Assembly: GCF_005080685.1 (NCBI RefSeq)
Contig: NZ_CP039371.1
Location: 5,704,001-5,768,000 of the forward strand
DNA: 64,000 nucleotides
From: Pseudomonas putida
GTDB lineage: Bacteria; Pseudomonadota; Gammaproteobacteria; Pseudomonadales; Pseudomonadaceae
Direction: 5' to 3'
A program made the translations under genes and the position numbers. Below are positions 28,138-37,837 of this stretch, one piece after another. The notes under the pieces are model-generated. The model did no database searches, was not told the origin of the DNA, and worked only from the letters and a program-made list of their open reading frames with translations. Every line of letters begins with the position of its first letter. Within the stretch, counting starts at the first letter, position 1.

Positions 28138-30204
28138 TCAAGCGTCAGGCAGGGCCTGGAACGGGGATTCCTTGTCGCTGCGCTCCTTGCGTCCAAGTGC
28201 GGCATAACCGACCTTGACGGCGAAGAACAGCACGCTGAACACCACCAGCAGGAACAGCACGGTCAGGCCGGCGTTGGTGTAGGCATTGAAGATCACGTGC
28301 TGCATCTGGCCGATGTCCTTGGCCGGCGCCAGTACCTGGCCGGCATCCAGCGCGGCGCTGTACTTCTTGGCCAGGGCCAGGAAACCGACCGCCGGATTCG
28401 GGTCGAACAGCTTGATCAGGCCCGCAGTGGTGGTGCAGATCAGCAGCCATACCGCTGGCAACAGGGTGACCCAGACATAGCGCTCGCGCTTCATCTTGAT
28501 CAGGACCACGGTGCCCAGCATCAGCGCGATACCGGCCAGCATCTGGTTGGAGATACCGAACAGCGGCCACAGGGTGTTGATGCCACCGAGCGGATCGATC
28601 ACGCCCTGGTACAGCAGGTAGCCCCACAAGGCGACGCAACCTGCGGTACCGATCAGGTTGGCAGTCCACGACTCGGTGCGCTTGAGGGCTGGCACGAAGC
28701 TACCCAGCAGGTCCTGGAGCATGAAGCGACCGGCACGGGTACCGGCGTCGACCGCGGTAAGGATGAACAGCGCCTCGAACAGGATCGCGAAGTGGTACCA
28801 GAAGGCCATGGTGTTCTCACCTGGCAGGACCTGGTGAAGGATCTGCGCGATACCCACCGCCAGGGTTGGCGCACCACCGGCACGGGCCAGCACGGTGTGC
28901 TCGCCGATGTCGCGGGCGACCGCTTCCAGTTGCTCGGGGGTGATCAGGAAGCCCCAGCTGCTGACGGTCTGCGCCACCGAGGCGACATCCGCGCCAACCA
29001 CGGCGGCCGGGCTGTTCATGGCGAAGTACACGCCAGGCTCGATCACCGAAGCGGCGACCATGGCCATGATGGCGACGAACGACTCCATCAGCATGCCGCC
29101 GTAGCCGATGTAGCGGGCGTTGGTTTCGTTGTCCAGCAGCTTGGGCGTGGTGCCCGAGGAGATCAGCGCATGGAAGCCCGATACCGCGCCACAGGCGATG
29201 GTGATGAACAGGAACGGGAACAGCGTGCCCTTCCACACCGGGCCGGTGCCGTCGGTGAACTGGGTCAGCGCGGGCATTTTCAGCTCGGGCGCGATGATCA
29301 GGATGCCGATGGCGAGGCCGACGATGGTGCCGATCTTGAGGAAGGTCGACAGGTAGTCACGCGGCGCGAGTACCAGCCAGACCGGCAGTACCGCAGCGAC
29401 GAAGCCGTAGCCCACGAGCATCCAGGTGATCTGTACGCCGGTGAAGGTGAACGCCGGGCCCCAGACCGGATCTGCGGCAATCTGGCCCCCCAGCCAGATC
29501 GACAGCAGCAGCAGCACCACACCGATCACCGAAATCTCGCCGATGCGGCCCGGGCGGATGTAGCGCATGTAGATGCCCATGAACATGGCGATCGGGATGG
29601 TCGCCATCACCGTGAACATGCCCCATGGGCTCTCGGCCAGGGCCTTGACCACGATCAGTGCCAGCACCGCGAGGATGATGATCATGATCAGGAAGCAGCC
29701 GAACAGGGCGATGGTTCCGGGGATGCGGCCCATCTCCTCGCGCACCATGTCGCCCAGCGAGCGACCGTTGCGGCGGGTGGACAGGAACAGGACCATGAAG
29801 TCCTGGACCGCGCCGGCCAGCACCACGCCGGCGATCAGCCACAAGGTACCGGGCAGGTAGCCCATCTGCGCGGCGAGAACCGGGCCCACCAGGGGACCGG
29901 CGCCAGCGATGGCGGCAAAGTGGTGACCGAACAGAATGTGCTTGTTGGTCGGGACGTAGTCCAGACCATCGTTGTTGAGCACCGCCGGGGTAGCCCGACG
30001 GGGGTCGAGTTGCATCACCTTGGTGGCGATGAACAGGCTGTAGTAGCGATAGGCGACCAGGTAGATGGCCACTGCTGCGACCACGATCCACAAGGCATTG
30101 ATCGCCTCGCCGCGACGCAGGGCAACCACACCCAGCGCACAGGCTCCTATGACGGCCAGCGCGAGCCACGGAATGTGGCGTAGCAGGCTATTATTGTTGT
30201 TCAT
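28138..30204 (-). CDS. cstA: CstA family carbon-starvation/pyruvate transporter
   Basis: The 688-residue protein has about 16-18 membrane helices and family signatures: [55 protein letters not shown] and [15 protein letters not shown]. CstA-type carriers import pyruvate (BtsT/CstA in E. coli) and possibly peptides under carbon limitation. It heads the cstA-yjiX-yjiA run on the minus strand. The 167-bp upstream gap is shared with divergent mapZ. In pseudomonads the cst locus is under CbrB/Crc control; I could not find a convincing sigma-54 promoter. Confidence 0.94.
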   Translation of the reverse strand: MNNNNSLLRHIPWLALAVIGACALGVVALRRGEAINALWIVVAAVAIYLVAYRYYSLFIATKVMQLDPRRATPAVLNNDGLDYVPTNKHILFGHHFAAIAGAGPLVGPVLAAQMGYLPGTLWLIAGVVLAGAVQDFMVLFLSTRRNGRSLGDMVREEMGRIPGTIALFGCFLIMIIILAVLALIVVKALAESPWGMFTVMATIPIAMFMGIYMRYIRPGRIGEISVIGVVLLLLSIWLGGQIAADPVWGPAFTFTGVQITWMLVGYGFVAAVLPVWLVLAPRDYLSTFLKIGTIVGLAIGILIIAPELKMPALTQFTDGTGPVWKGTLFPFLFITIACGAVSGFHALISSGTTPKLLDNETNARYIGYGGMLMESFVAIMAMVAASVIEPGVYFAMNSPAAVVGADVASVAQTVSSWGFLITPEQLEAVARDIGEHTVLARAGGAPTLAVGIAQILHQVLPGENTMAFWYHFAILFEALFILTAVDAGTRAGRFMLQDLLGSFVPALKRTESWTANLIGTAGCVALWGYLLYQGVIDPLGGINTLWPLFGISNQMLAGIALMLGTVVLIKMKRERYVWVTLLPAVWLLICTTTAGLIKLFDPNPAVGFLALAKKYSAALDAGQVLAPAKDIGQMQHVIFNAYTNAGLTVLFLLVVFSVLFFAVKVGYAALGRKERSDKESPFQALPDA

Positions 30205-30371
30205 GGTTTACTTCCAGCTGGTGGATTGGAAAGACCGCCCACCGAGTCTAGGGCGAGTCATCGCGCATTGCCATACTTGCTTTGGTCTAGAGCCTCTGCG
30301 GGCTGATTCGCGACACCGGATGTGCACATAAAGCTAACTATAGTCAGGATGTCCTCTCGGAGAGCCCGACC

Positions 30372-30737
30372 ATGAACCCACACGACGAACGCCGGCGGTT
30401 CCAACGCATCGACTTCGACGCCCCCACCGAACTGCGCCAGGGCGCGCGGCGCTGGCCGGTAAGGCTGCTCGACCTGTCACTCAAGGGCCTGCTGGTCGAG
30501 CGACCGGAGCCTTGGGATGCCGACCTGACCCAGGACTTCGATGCCATCATCCACCTGGACAACCGCACCCACGTACAGATGCAGGTCGAATTGCGCCACG
30601 AGGAAGCCACCCGGCTGGGTTTCATCTGCTTGTACCTGGACCTCGACTCGATGAGCCACTTGCACCGTTTGGTGGAATTGAACGTGGCCGACAGCACCGA
30701 AATGATGCGCGAGCTGCGTGAACTCATCGAATATTGA
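30372..30737 (+). CDS. mapZ: PilZ-domain c-di-GMP adaptor MapZ
   Basis: This 121-residue single-domain PilZ protein has the c-di-GMP signature RRRFQR (residues 7-12), followed by DLSLKGLLVE (about 34-43). It is full length compared with P. aeruginosa MapZ (PA4608), which binds the chemotaxis methyltransferase CheR1 when loaded with c-di-GMP. GGAG precedes the ATG. It is divergent from cstA, the same neighbourhood as in P. aeruginosa. The partner is inferred from the orthologue only. Confidence 0.9.
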   Translation: MNPHDERRRFQRIDFDAPTELRQGARRWPVRLLDLSLKGLLVERPEPWDADLTQDFDAIIHLDNRTHVQMQVELRHEEATRLGFICLYLDLDSMSHLHRLVELNVADSTEMMRELRELIEY

Positions 30738-30918
30738 AATCTTTTAGCTAGCTAATAGCTCCTCCAGCAGGCGTTTCCTGTCTACCCAGACAGCTTTCTG
30801 CCTGGTGCGCAGCATTTTGTGTACACCCCTCTAACGCAGCCTCTACAGACTTGGAACGCAATCTGCATTCAGGTGTTACGCACCCTGCGAGCACCGTTGT
30901 GCGCGCTCCGATCAAAAT

Positions 30919-30930
30919 ATTGTATACAAT
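30919..30930. promoter_or_regulatory. Perfect palindrome, GntR-type operator candidate
   Basis: ATTGTATACAAT is a perfect 12-bp palindrome 68 bp upstream of the purine permease start. It fits the TTGTATACAA-like sites of FadR-subfamily GntR regulators. The regulator is not in this window. Confidence 0.5.
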
Positions 30931-30997
30931 TGTTGTGGCAATGATTTGTAGGAACTGTCTACAGTAGCCACACAAAAATAAACAGAGAGCCTGCTCC

Positions 30998-32515
30998 ATG
31001 ACCACGTCTCCTAGCACGTCTCCCGCCCAGCGCCCCGAGGACGAAAACCTTGGCCTCGGGGCGAACCTGGCCTACGGCCTGCAGCATGTGCTGACCATGT
31101 ATGGGGGGATCGTTGCCGTACCCCTCATCCTGGGGCAGGCGGCTGGCCTGAATCCGGCCGAGATCGGCCTGCTGATCGCCGCCTCGCTGTTCGCCGGTGG
31201 CCTGGCCACGTTGCTGCAAACACTCGGCCTGCCCTTCTTCGGCTGCCAGCTGCCATTGGTGCAGGGCGTGTCCTTCGCGGGGGTGGCGACCATGGGGGCG
31301 ATCCTCAGCAGCGAGGGTGGCGGTGGCCTGCCTGGGGTGTTGGGCGCGGTCATGGCCGCATCGCTGATCGGCTTTCTGATCACCCCGGTGTTTTCACGCA
31401 TCACCAAGTTCTTCCCACCCCTGGTGACCGGCATCGTCATCACCACCATCGGCCTGACCCTGATGCCCGTGGCGGCCCGTTGGGTGATGGGTGGCAACAG
31501 CACCTCGCCGGAGTTCGGCAGCGTGGCCAACATCGGCCTGGCCGCGCTGACCTTCGCCATCGTGCTGCTGCTGAGCAAACTCGGCAACGCCGCGATTTCG
31601 CGCCTGTCGATCCTGCTGGCGATGGTGGTCGGTACGCTGATCGCCTGGAGCCTGGGCATGGCCGACTTCAGCAAGGTCACCGAAGGCCCGATGTTCGCCT
31701 TCCCCACGCCGTTCCACTTCGGCATGCCGACCTTCCACATCGCGGCGATCCTGTCGATGTGCATCGTAATCATGGTGACCCTGGTGGAAACCTCGGCCGA
31801 CATCCTGGCAGTGGGCGAGATCATCGACACCAAGGTCGACTCCAAACGCCTGGGCAACGGCCTGCGCGCCGACATGGCATCGAGCATCCTGGCGCCGGTA
31901 TTCGGCTCCTTCACCCAGAGCGCATTCGCCCAGAACGTCGGCTTGGTGGCCGTGACCGGGGTCAAGAGCCGCTACGTGGTGGCCACTGGCGGTGTAATCC
32001 TGGTGGTGCTCGGCCTGCTGCCGATCATGGGCCGGATCATTGCCGCCGTGCCGACGCCAGTGCTCGGCGGGGCGGGTATCGTGCTGTTCGGCACGGTGGC
32101 GGCCAGCGGTATCCGCACGCTTTCCAAGGTCAGCTACAAGAACAACGTCAACCTGATCATCGTCGCCGCTTCGTTGGGCTTCGGGATGATCCCGATCGCC
32201 GCGCCAACCTTCTACCATCAGTTCCCGAACTGGTTCGAAACCATCTTCCACTCGGGCATCAGCTCTGCGGCGATCATGGCCATCCTGCTTAACCTGATCT
32301 TCAATCACTTCACCAAAGGCAATTCGGATCAGCAGTCGGTCTTCGCCGCAGGCTACGAACGCACCATTCAGTATTCCGACATCTCGGCGCTACGCGATGG
32401 CGACTACTTCAAGGATGGCAAGCTGTTCGATGCCGAGGGCAACGAAGTGCCGATGCTGGAGCCGGGCGAAAAGAGCAGCGAGGCACCCAGGCGCAGTGCG
32501 GTGGCCGAGCATTGA
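30998..32515 (+). CDS. NCS2 family purine (urate/xanthine) permease
   Basis: The 505-residue protein has 13-14 membrane helices and NCS2 hallmarks: YGLQHVLTMYGGIVAVPLIL, the QGVSFAGVATMGAI stretch, and LVETSADILAVGEI, where the conserved Glu/Asp binds purine. Closest in character to urate/xanthine carriers (UacT, XanQ, PucJ) rather than UraA. The substrate cannot be fixed from sequence by eye. Single gene, 260 bp behind mapZ, with a palindromic operator candidate upstream and a strong terminator downstream. Confidence 0.88.
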   Translation: MTTSPSTSPAQRPEDENLGLGANLAYGLQHVLTMYGGIVAVPLILGQAAGLNPAEIGLLIAASLFAGGLATLLQTLGLPFFGCQLPLVQGVSFAGVATMGAILSSEGGGGLPGVLGAVMAASLIGFLITPVFSRITKFFPPLVTGIVITTIGLTLMPVAARWVMGGNSTSPEFGSVANIGLAALTFAIVLLLSKLGNAAISRLSILLAMVVGTLIAWSLGMADFSKVTEGPMFAFPTPFHFGMPTFHIAAILSMCIVIMVTLVETSADILAVGEIIDTKVDSKRLGNGLRADMASSILAPVFGSFTQSAFAQNVGLVAVTGVKSRYVVATGGVILVVLGLLPIMGRIIAAVPTPVLGGAGIVLFGTVAASGIRTLSKVSYKNNVNLIIVAASLGFGMIPIAAPTFYHQFPNWFETIFHSGISSAAIMAILLNLIFNHFTKGNSDQQSVFAAGYERTIQYSDISALRDGDYFKDGKLFDAEGNEVPMLEPGEKSSEAPRRSAVAEH

Positions 32516-32534
32516 ACGCTGATTGAGTGGTGAT

Positions 32535-32571
32535 GGGGGAAGCCGATGCGCATCGTCGGCTTCCCTTTTTT
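32535..32571 (+). terminator. Intrinsic terminator after the purine permease
   Basis: GGGAAGCCGA and TCGGCTTCCC form a 10-bp stem around TGCGCATCG, followed by TTTTTTCTTTT. Confidence 0.93.
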
Positions 32572-32585
32572 CTTTTGTCTGCAGT

Positions 32586-32617
32586 GGCCTCTTCGCGGGC
32601 TTGCCCGCGAAGAGGCC
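32586..32617. repeat. Compact REP hairpin, converging genes
   Basis: A perfect 15-bp inverted repeat (GGCCTCTTCGCGGGC, then TT, then its complement) lies 15 bp from the radA stop. Confidence 0.8.
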
Positions 32618-32632
32618 GATGCAGATAAGGAA

Positions 32633-34000
32633 TTACTCGAACAGGGCGTCCAGGGCCTGTTCCAGCCGCGTGACGGCAATCACCTGCAGCCCCGCCGGCG
32701 ACTCCTTCGGCGCATTGCCCTTGGGCACGATGGCGCGCTTGAAGCCATGCTTGGCCGCTTCCTTCAGCCGCTCCTGGCCACTGGGCACCGGCCGCACCTC
32801 GCCCGACAAGCCGATTTCGCCGAACACCAGCAGCCCATGGGCCAATGGCCGGTTGCGCAGGCTGGACATCACCGCAGCCAACAGGGCCAGGTCCGAAGCG
32901 GTCTCCAGCACCTTGACCCCGCCAACCACGTTGAGGAATACATCCTGGTCGTGCGTGGGAATGCCGCCATGCCGGTGCAGCACCGCCAGCAGCATGGCCA
33001 GGCGGTTCTGATCCAGGCCAAGGGTGACCCGCCGCGGGTTGGCCAGGTGGCTGTCGTCGACCAGCGCCTGCACCTCCACCAGCATCGGCCGGGTTCCCTC
33101 CCAGGTGGCCATGACCACGCTGCCGGGCACCTCTTCCTGGGTGCGGTTGAGGAAGATCGCCGACGGGTTCGACACCTCCTTGAGGCCGCGATCGGTCATG
33201 CCGAACACGCCCAGTTCGTTGACCGCGCCAAAACGGTTCTTCACCGCACGCAGCAGACGCAGGCGGCCATCGGACTCGCCTTCGAAATACAGCACGGTGT
33301 CGACCATGTGCTCGAGCACCCGGGGACCTGCCAGCGATCCCTCCTTGGTGACGTGGCCGACTAGGAAGATCGCGGTACCGCTCTGCTTGGCATAGCGCAC
33401 CAGCAGCGCCGTGCTCTCACGCACCTGGGCGACGCCGCCGGGCGCCGACTGCAACTGCTCGGTGAAAATGGTCTGGATCGAGTCGATCACCATGACCCGC
33501 GGTTTTTCCTGGCGGGCAGTGGCGATGATGGTCTCGATGCAGGTCTCGGTCATGACCTTGAGTTGGTCCTGGGGCAGCCCCAGGCGCCGCGAACGCATGG
33601 CCACCTGCTGTTGCGATTCTTCGCCGGTGACGTACAACGCGGGCATGCCCACGGCAATGTTGCACAAGGTTTGCAACAGGATGGTCGACTTGCCGATGCC
33701 AGGATCACCGCCGATCAGCACCACCGAACCATCCACCAGCCCGCCGCCCAGCACGCGATCCAGCTCGGTACTGCTGGTGGTGAAACGCGGGATTTCCTCG
33801 ACGCTGACCTCGGCCAGGGTCTTGATCTGCGCCTGCTGCCCGGTCCAACCGGCACGGCCGCTTGGCGCTGCGGCCCCGCCGCTCTCGATCATGGTCTCGA
33901 CCAAGGTGTTCCAGGCCCCGCATTCGCCGCACTGGCCGGCCCATTTGGGAAAGGTCGCACCGCACTCGGTGCAGCCATACAAGCGCTTGGCCTTGGCCAT
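32633..34000 (-). CDS. radA: DNA repair protein RadA
   Basis: RadA is a RecA-like helicase that promotes branch migration in recombinational repair. The 455-residue protein has an N-terminal C4 zinc finger (CTECG and CGEC within residues 10-30), the RecA core with P-loop GGDPGIGKST, the RadA motif KNRFGAVNELGVF, and a C-terminal Lon-protease-like domain (about 340-455, lacking the catalytic dyad). The upstream open frame (to 34099) is not family-like, so the start is at 34000 (MAKAKRLYG). It is followed in the opposite direction by mscL. Confidence 0.96.
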   Translation of the reverse strand: MAKAKRLYGCTECGATFPKWAGQCGECGAWNTLVETMIESGGAAAPSGRAGWTGQQAQIKTLAEVSVEEIPRFTTSSTELDRVLGGGLVDGSVVLIGGDPGIGKSTILLQTLCNIAVGMPALYVTGEESQQQVAMRSRRLGLPQDQLKVMTETCIETIIATARQEKPRVMVIDSIQTIFTEQLQSAPGGVAQVRESTALLVRYAKQSGTAIFLVGHVTKEGSLAGPRVLEHMVDTVLYFEGESDGRLRLLRAVKNRFGAVNELGVFGMTDRGLKEVSNPSAIFLNRTQEEVPGSVVMATWEGTRPMLVEVQALVDDSHLANPRRVTLGLDQNRLAMLLAVLHRHGGIPTHDQDVFLNVVGGVKVLETASDLALLAAVMSSLRNRPLAHGLLVFGEIGLSGEVRPVPSGQERLKEAAKHGFKRAIVPKGNAPKESPAGLQVIAVTRLEQALDALFE

Positions 34001-34177
34001 GGGGCAGGTCTCCTGGGAAAAAACCGCCATGATAGCCGAGGCGGACGTGTCCCGAACGCGTCGAGACGCGACAAAACTATTCGTTCTAACGGCAGTCATT
34101 AGCCCTGAGCGCCACGCATGAAGCGTTTCGGTGGCTTACACTGCGTTTACCTCACCATTTGTTACAAGGAACCAAAC

Positions 34178-34597
34178 ATGGGCATGCTCAGTGAGTTCAA
34201 GGCCTTCGCGGTCAAAGGTAATGTCGTCGACATGGCGGTCGGTATCATCATCGGCGCGGCCTTCGGCAAGATCGTCTCCTCGTTCGTCGGGGACGTGGTG
34301 ATGCCACCACTGGGGCTGCTGATCGGCGGCGTCGATTTCAGTGACCTGGCCATCACCCTCAAGGCAGCCGAAGGCGATATCCCGGCAGTGGTGCTGGCCT
34401 ACGGCAAGTTCATCCAGACGGTGATCGACTTCATCATCATCGCCTTCGCCATTTTCATGGGCGTCAAGGCTATCAACCGCTTGAAGCGCGAGGAGGCCGC
34501 AGCGCCGAGCGCACCGCCCGTACCGACTCCTCAGGAAACCTTGCTGACCGAGATCCGCGACCTGCTCAAGGCGCAGAACCAGAACCGACAGCCCTGA
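34178..34597 (+). CDS. mscL: Large-conductance mechanosensitive channel MscL
   Basis: The 139-residue protein has the MscL layout: N-terminal amphipathic helix ([16 protein letters not shown]), TM1 ([20 protein letters not shown]), periplasmic loop, TM2 ([20 protein letters not shown]) and a cytoplasmic helix bundle ending in [12 protein letters not shown]. It opens at high membrane tension and releases solutes on osmotic downshock. Start at 34178 (AAGGA seven bases upstream); the ORF extends 20 codons further without family similarity. Confidence 0.97.
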   Translation: MGMLSEFKAFAVKGNVVDMAVGIIIGAAFGKIVSSFVGDVVMPPLGLLIGGVDFSDLAITLKAAEGDIPAVVLAYGKFIQTVIDFIIIAFAIFMGVKAINRLKREEAAAPSAPPVPTPQETLLTEIRDLLKAQNQNRQP

Positions 34598-34628
34598 AGG
34601 CTGGATGGGCCGCGCGGCGGCCCTCGTC

Positions 34629-35405
34629 TTACCAGTAGTTCTCGACCGCCACCTGCCCTGGCCGCTTGCTCAGGCTCAGTTGCAGGTCGCGGGCCTTCAG
34701 CACCTTGCGCGTCTCGTCGATCATCTGCGGGTTGCCGCACAGCATGATGCGCGAGTGCTCGGGCGAGAACTCGAGGCCTGCGGCTTTCTCCAGCTCACCG
34801 TTTTCGATCAGCGTGGTGATGCGGGCATTCAGGGCACCCGGGTGCTGCTCACGGGTCACCACCGGAATGAACTGCAGCTTGCCGGCGAACTCGGCCAGGT
34901 AGTCCCGCTGCTCCAACCCGGCAATTTCCTCCAGGTACGCAAGCTCCTTGGCTTCACGCACCGAGTACACCAGCTTGATGTTGTCGAAGCGCTCCCAGGC
35001 CTCGAAGTCCTGCAGGATCGACATGAACGGCGCGATACCCGTGCCAGTGGCGAGCAACCACAGATCGCGGCCGCCGACGAAACGATCCAGGGTCAGGTAA
35101 CCGAATGCCTGGCGATCGACCAGCAGGGTATCGCCCTCGCCCAGCCGGCTCAGCTCACTGGTGAATTCGCCGCCAGGTACCACGATCGAGAAGAAATCCA
35201 GAAATTCGTCATGTGGCGCGCTTACCATCGAATAAGCCCGCCACACCACGCTGCCGTCGGCCTTGCTCACCCCTAGCCGGGCGAATTGGCCGGCACGGAA
35301 ACGAAACCCAGTGTCACGAGTGGTCCGCAGGCTGAACAGGTTCGGCGTCAACGGATGGACTTCGAGCAGGGTTTGGCGGGTGAATTTCTCGGCGCTGGCG
35401 GTCAT
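34629..35405 (-). CDS. fpr: Ferredoxin-NADP+ reductase
   Basis: The 258-residue flavoprotein has the FAD-binding RAYSMVSAP motif (about residue 57), the NADP-binding GTGIAPFMSILQDFE stretch (about 115-130), the CGNPQMI motif and the C-terminal VENYW typical of the bacterial Fpr subclass. It transfers electrons between NADPH and ferredoxin or flavodoxin and supports Fe-S repair and redox balance. Start at 35405 is chosen for GGAG six bases upstream; earlier in-frame ATGs exist. It is divergent from the LuxR solo gene. Confidence 0.93.
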   Translation of the reverse strand: MTASAEKFTRQTLLEVHPLTPNLFSLRTTRDTGFRFRAGQFARLGVSKADGSVVWRAYSMVSAPHDEFLDFFSIVVPGGEFTSELSRLGEGDTLLVDRQAFGYLTLDRFVGGRDLWLLATGTGIAPFMSILQDFEAWERFDNIKLVYSVREAKELAYLEEIAGLEQRDYLAEFAGKLQFIPVVTREQHPGALNARITTLIENGELEKAAGLEFSPEHSRIMLCGNPQMIDETRKVLKARDLQLSLSKRPGQVAVENYW

Positions 35406-35616
35406 GAGGGACTCCATGGATTGCATGGGCCAAGTTTCGCGCAAAGTGATGTGAATAAACACCACTGGTTTGTAGGGCTAGCGTCAATGGGTGGCCCATT
35501 GCCCAGTAAAATAAGGCTCATATAGCAAAAAAAACCCAACAATCCGCTAGGACTTTCCTACAATCTCTCTGTAACTCACATGGATTGGGAATTACTACAA
35601 TCAGGAGTTTGACCAG

Positions 35617-36330
35617 ATGCCCACGCGTCACTGGAATTCCGAGCGGCTGCATCAGCTCGTCAGCGAGCGCTCGCCGCGACGCTTGTTCAACCTGGCGGTA
35701 CACCTGACTCAAGAGCTAGGTATGGAATACCTGGGCTTGAAGTTGCGTATCCAGGTGGCCACGCAAACCCCTCGCTTGTTTCTCTACAGCAATTACCCAA
35801 GCGAGTGGATCGAGCGTTACCAGCACGATGACTTCTACCGCCAGGACCCGGCAGCGGCACACAGCCATGGCTCGACCATGCCCGTGCTGTGGACAGACGA
35901 GTTGTACTCAGAAGCCCCGCTCTTTCGCGAAGCGGCCTGCGCACACGGCTTGCGCCACGGCTGGACGCAGTCAGTGCACGACCTGCAGCACAATGAAAGC
36001 CAGTTGACCGTGGCCAGGCCCACGCCCAAGGTCAGCATGACCGAACTCTACGACAAGGCTGGCAGCGTGCAGTGGCTGTGCCACACCCTGCACGCCGTGC
36101 TCAGCGAGCATCACCTGGAAGAGATCTGCCCGCCCACACCGAAGATGAGCGACCGCGAGCTAGAGGTGCTGAAATGGTCTGCCGCGGGCAAGACCGCTGC
36201 CGATGTCGCCTGCATCCTGTCGTTGTCGCAAAGCACGGTGAACTTCCACATCCGCAGCGTGATCACCAAGACCAACGCGGCCAACAAAGCCGGCGCCATC
36301 GCCATAGCTGCCATGCGCGGATGGATCTGA
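35617..36330 (+). CDS. ppoR: LuxR solo PpoR (AHL-binding regulator without LuxI)
   Basis: The 237-residue protein has an N-terminal autoinducer-binding domain and a C-terminal LuxR HTH (about 170-235, MSDRELEVLKWSAAGKTAAD, LSLSQSTVNFHIRSVITKTN). The six ligand-pocket residues of AHL receptors can be located: Trp and Tyr in SEWIERY, Asp-Pro in RQDP, Trp in VLWTDE and Gly in AHGLRHG. PpoR of P. putida is a known solo that binds oxo-C6-HSL. AGGAG precedes the ATG. No luxI is visible in the window. The place next to fpr matches what I recall from P. putida. Confidence 0.88.
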   Translation: MPTRHWNSERLHQLVSERSPRRLFNLAVHLTQELGMEYLGLKLRIQVATQTPRLFLYSNYPSEWIERYQHDDFYRQDPAAAHSHGSTMPVLWTDELYSEAPLFREAACAHGLRHGWTQSVHDLQHNESQLTVARPTPKVSMTELYDKAGSVQWLCHTLHAVLSEHHLEEICPPTPKMSDRELEVLKWSAAGKTAADVACILSLSQSTVNFHIRSVITKTNAANKAGAIAIAAMRGWI

Positions 36331-36424
36331 CGTCCTGCCTGCGATCCCCGGCAAAGCCCTGTAGAATCTGCGGCAAAAGCCCGCGCGACCTGCGGCGGGC
36401 AGATTCGTACCCGAGCCAGACGCC

Positions 36425-37549
36425 ATGCCCCTGTTCACCACCCCGTATGCCCAACTCGACCTGATCCGCCAGCCGGACCAGGCCAACGCCCCCCTGCAAG
36501 CCTTCGACGCCGCCGACGAGTACCTGCTCGAACAGTTGCATGCCCAGGCGCCGGGAGCCGATTGCCGGGTGCTGGTGCTCAACGACAGTTTCGGTGCACT
36601 GGCCGCGAGCCTCGCCGGCCACTTGAGGGTGGTCAGCAGCGGCGACTCGCACCTGGCGCGCATGGCCCTGGAAAAGAACCTTGCACGCAATGACAGAGCG
36701 TACGACAGCGTACCCTTCGTCCCGGCCAGCGAGCCTTGGCAAGGCCCGTTCGACCGCGTATTGGTGCGTGTTCCCAAGACCCTGGCCTTGCTCGAGGAAC
36801 AGTTGATCCGCCTGCAAGGCCACCTGGCCCCCGGTGCGCAGGTGATCGCTGGCGCCATGATCAAGCACCTGCCACGCGCGGCGGGCGACCTGCTGGAAAC
36901 GTACATTGGCCCGATGCAGGCCTCCCTGGCACAGAAGAAGGCGCGCCTGCTCAGCGCCACCTGGGCAGGTCGCCCCGCCGCCCAGTCGCCCTACCCGAGC
37001 CGCTATCGCCTCGACGAACCGGCACTGGAACTGATCAACCATGCCAACGTGTTCTGCCGCGATGGGCTGGACATCGGCACCCGCGCCTTCCTTGCGCACT
37101 TGCCGCGTGACCTGGGCAACGCCCGCGTCGCCGACCTTGGTTGTGGCAATGGCGTGCTGGCGATCGCCAGCGCCCTGGCCAATCCGGATGCGCACTACAC
37201 CTTGGTGGACGAGTCGTACATGGCCGTGCAGTCGGCCCGGGAGAACTGGCAGGCGGCCCTGGGCGAGCGGCCCGTCGAAGTGCTGCCCGGCGATGGCCTG
37301 GCCGGGGTCGAAAAGCAGTCACTGGACGTGGTGCTGTGCAATCCACCGTTCCACCAGCAGCAGGTCGTGGGCGACTTCCTCGCCTGGCGCATGTTCCAGC
37401 AGGCCCGCGAGGCGCTGGTTGTGGGTGGCGCGCTGTACATCGTGGGCAACCGTCACCTGGGCTATCACAGCAAGCTGGCGCGGCTGTTCCGGGGCGTCGA
37501 GCAGGTGGCGGCAACGCCCAAGTTCGTGATCCTCAAGGCCCGCAAGTAG
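36425..37549 (+). CDS. rlmG: 23S rRNA (guanine1835-N2)-methyltransferase RlmG
   Basis: The 374-residue protein has two methyltransferase-like halves, the first (1-180) degenerate. The second holds the SAM site DLGCGNGVLAIASAL (about residue 237) and the catalytic NPPF motif in VVLCNPPFHQQQ. This is the RlmG/RsmC architecture, and the N-terminal sequence MPLFTTPYAQLDLIRQ points to RlmG. It lies 94 bp after ppoR. Confidence 0.93.
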   Translation: MPLFTTPYAQLDLIRQPDQANAPLQAFDAADEYLLEQLHAQAPGADCRVLVLNDSFGALAASLAGHLRVVSSGDSHLARMALEKNLARNDRAYDSVPFVPASEPWQGPFDRVLVRVPKTLALLEEQLIRLQGHLAPGAQVIAGAMIKHLPRAAGDLLETYIGPMQASLAQKKARLLSATWAGRPAAQSPYPSRYRLDEPALELINHANVFCRDGLDIGTRAFLAHLPRDLGNARVADLGCGNGVLAIASALANPDAHYTLVDESYMAVQSARENWQAALGERPVEVLPGDGLAGVEKQSLDVVLCNPPFHQQQVVGDFLAWRMFQQAREALVVGGALYIVGNRHLGYHSKLARLFRGVEQVAATPKFVILKARK

Positions 37550-37553
37550 AACG

Positions 37554-37669
37554 CAGGGGGCTGCTTTGCAGCCCTTTCGCGACACAAGGCCGCTCCCACA
37601 GTAGACCGCGATACTTTCAACTGTGGGAGCGGCCTTGTGTCGCGAAAGGGGCGCATAGCGCCCCCTGCA
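37554..37669. repeat. REP pair (inverted) between rlmG and the cio operon
   Basis: Long arms (GGGGGCTGCTTTGCAGCCC with CGACACAAGGCCGCTCCCAC, and their complement) face each other between converging genes. Confidence 0.85.
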
Positions 37670-37672
37670 ATT

Positions 37673-37825
37673 TCAATGGGTGGTAAGCCCCGCCGCCCCC
37701 ATGAACAAGCGCATCACCCAAGCCGCCACGCCCAGGGCGGCCACGCTCATCGCCCAGATCAGCACCAGCCAACCCAGGCGCTGCCACAGCGGCCTTTTCT
37801 CATCCAGGCCATGCTTACCGGTCAT
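37673..37825 (-). CDS. Small single-helix protein of the cio operon (DUF2474-like)
   Basis: A 50-residue protein starting MTGKHGLDEKRPLWQRLGWL, with one membrane helix (about residues 18-41) and a short polar tail ending LTTH. Small DUF2474 proteins of this size are usual behind cioB/cydB in pseudomonads, by analogy to CydX, a 37-residue stabilising subunit of cytochrome bd. It begins 12 bp after the cioB stop on the same strand, so it is almost certainly cotranslated. A role in oxidase assembly is inference from position and size. Confidence 0.8.
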   Translation of the reverse strand: MTGKHGLDEKRPLWQRLGWLVLIWAMSVAALGVAAWVMRLFMGAAGLTTH

Positions 37826-37837
37826 CGTGCGACCCTC

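Noticed and set aside
30205..30371. Sigma-54 promoter for cstA
   Set aside because: A TGGCA stretch is present, but the GG to GC spacing of -24/-12 promoters is not met.
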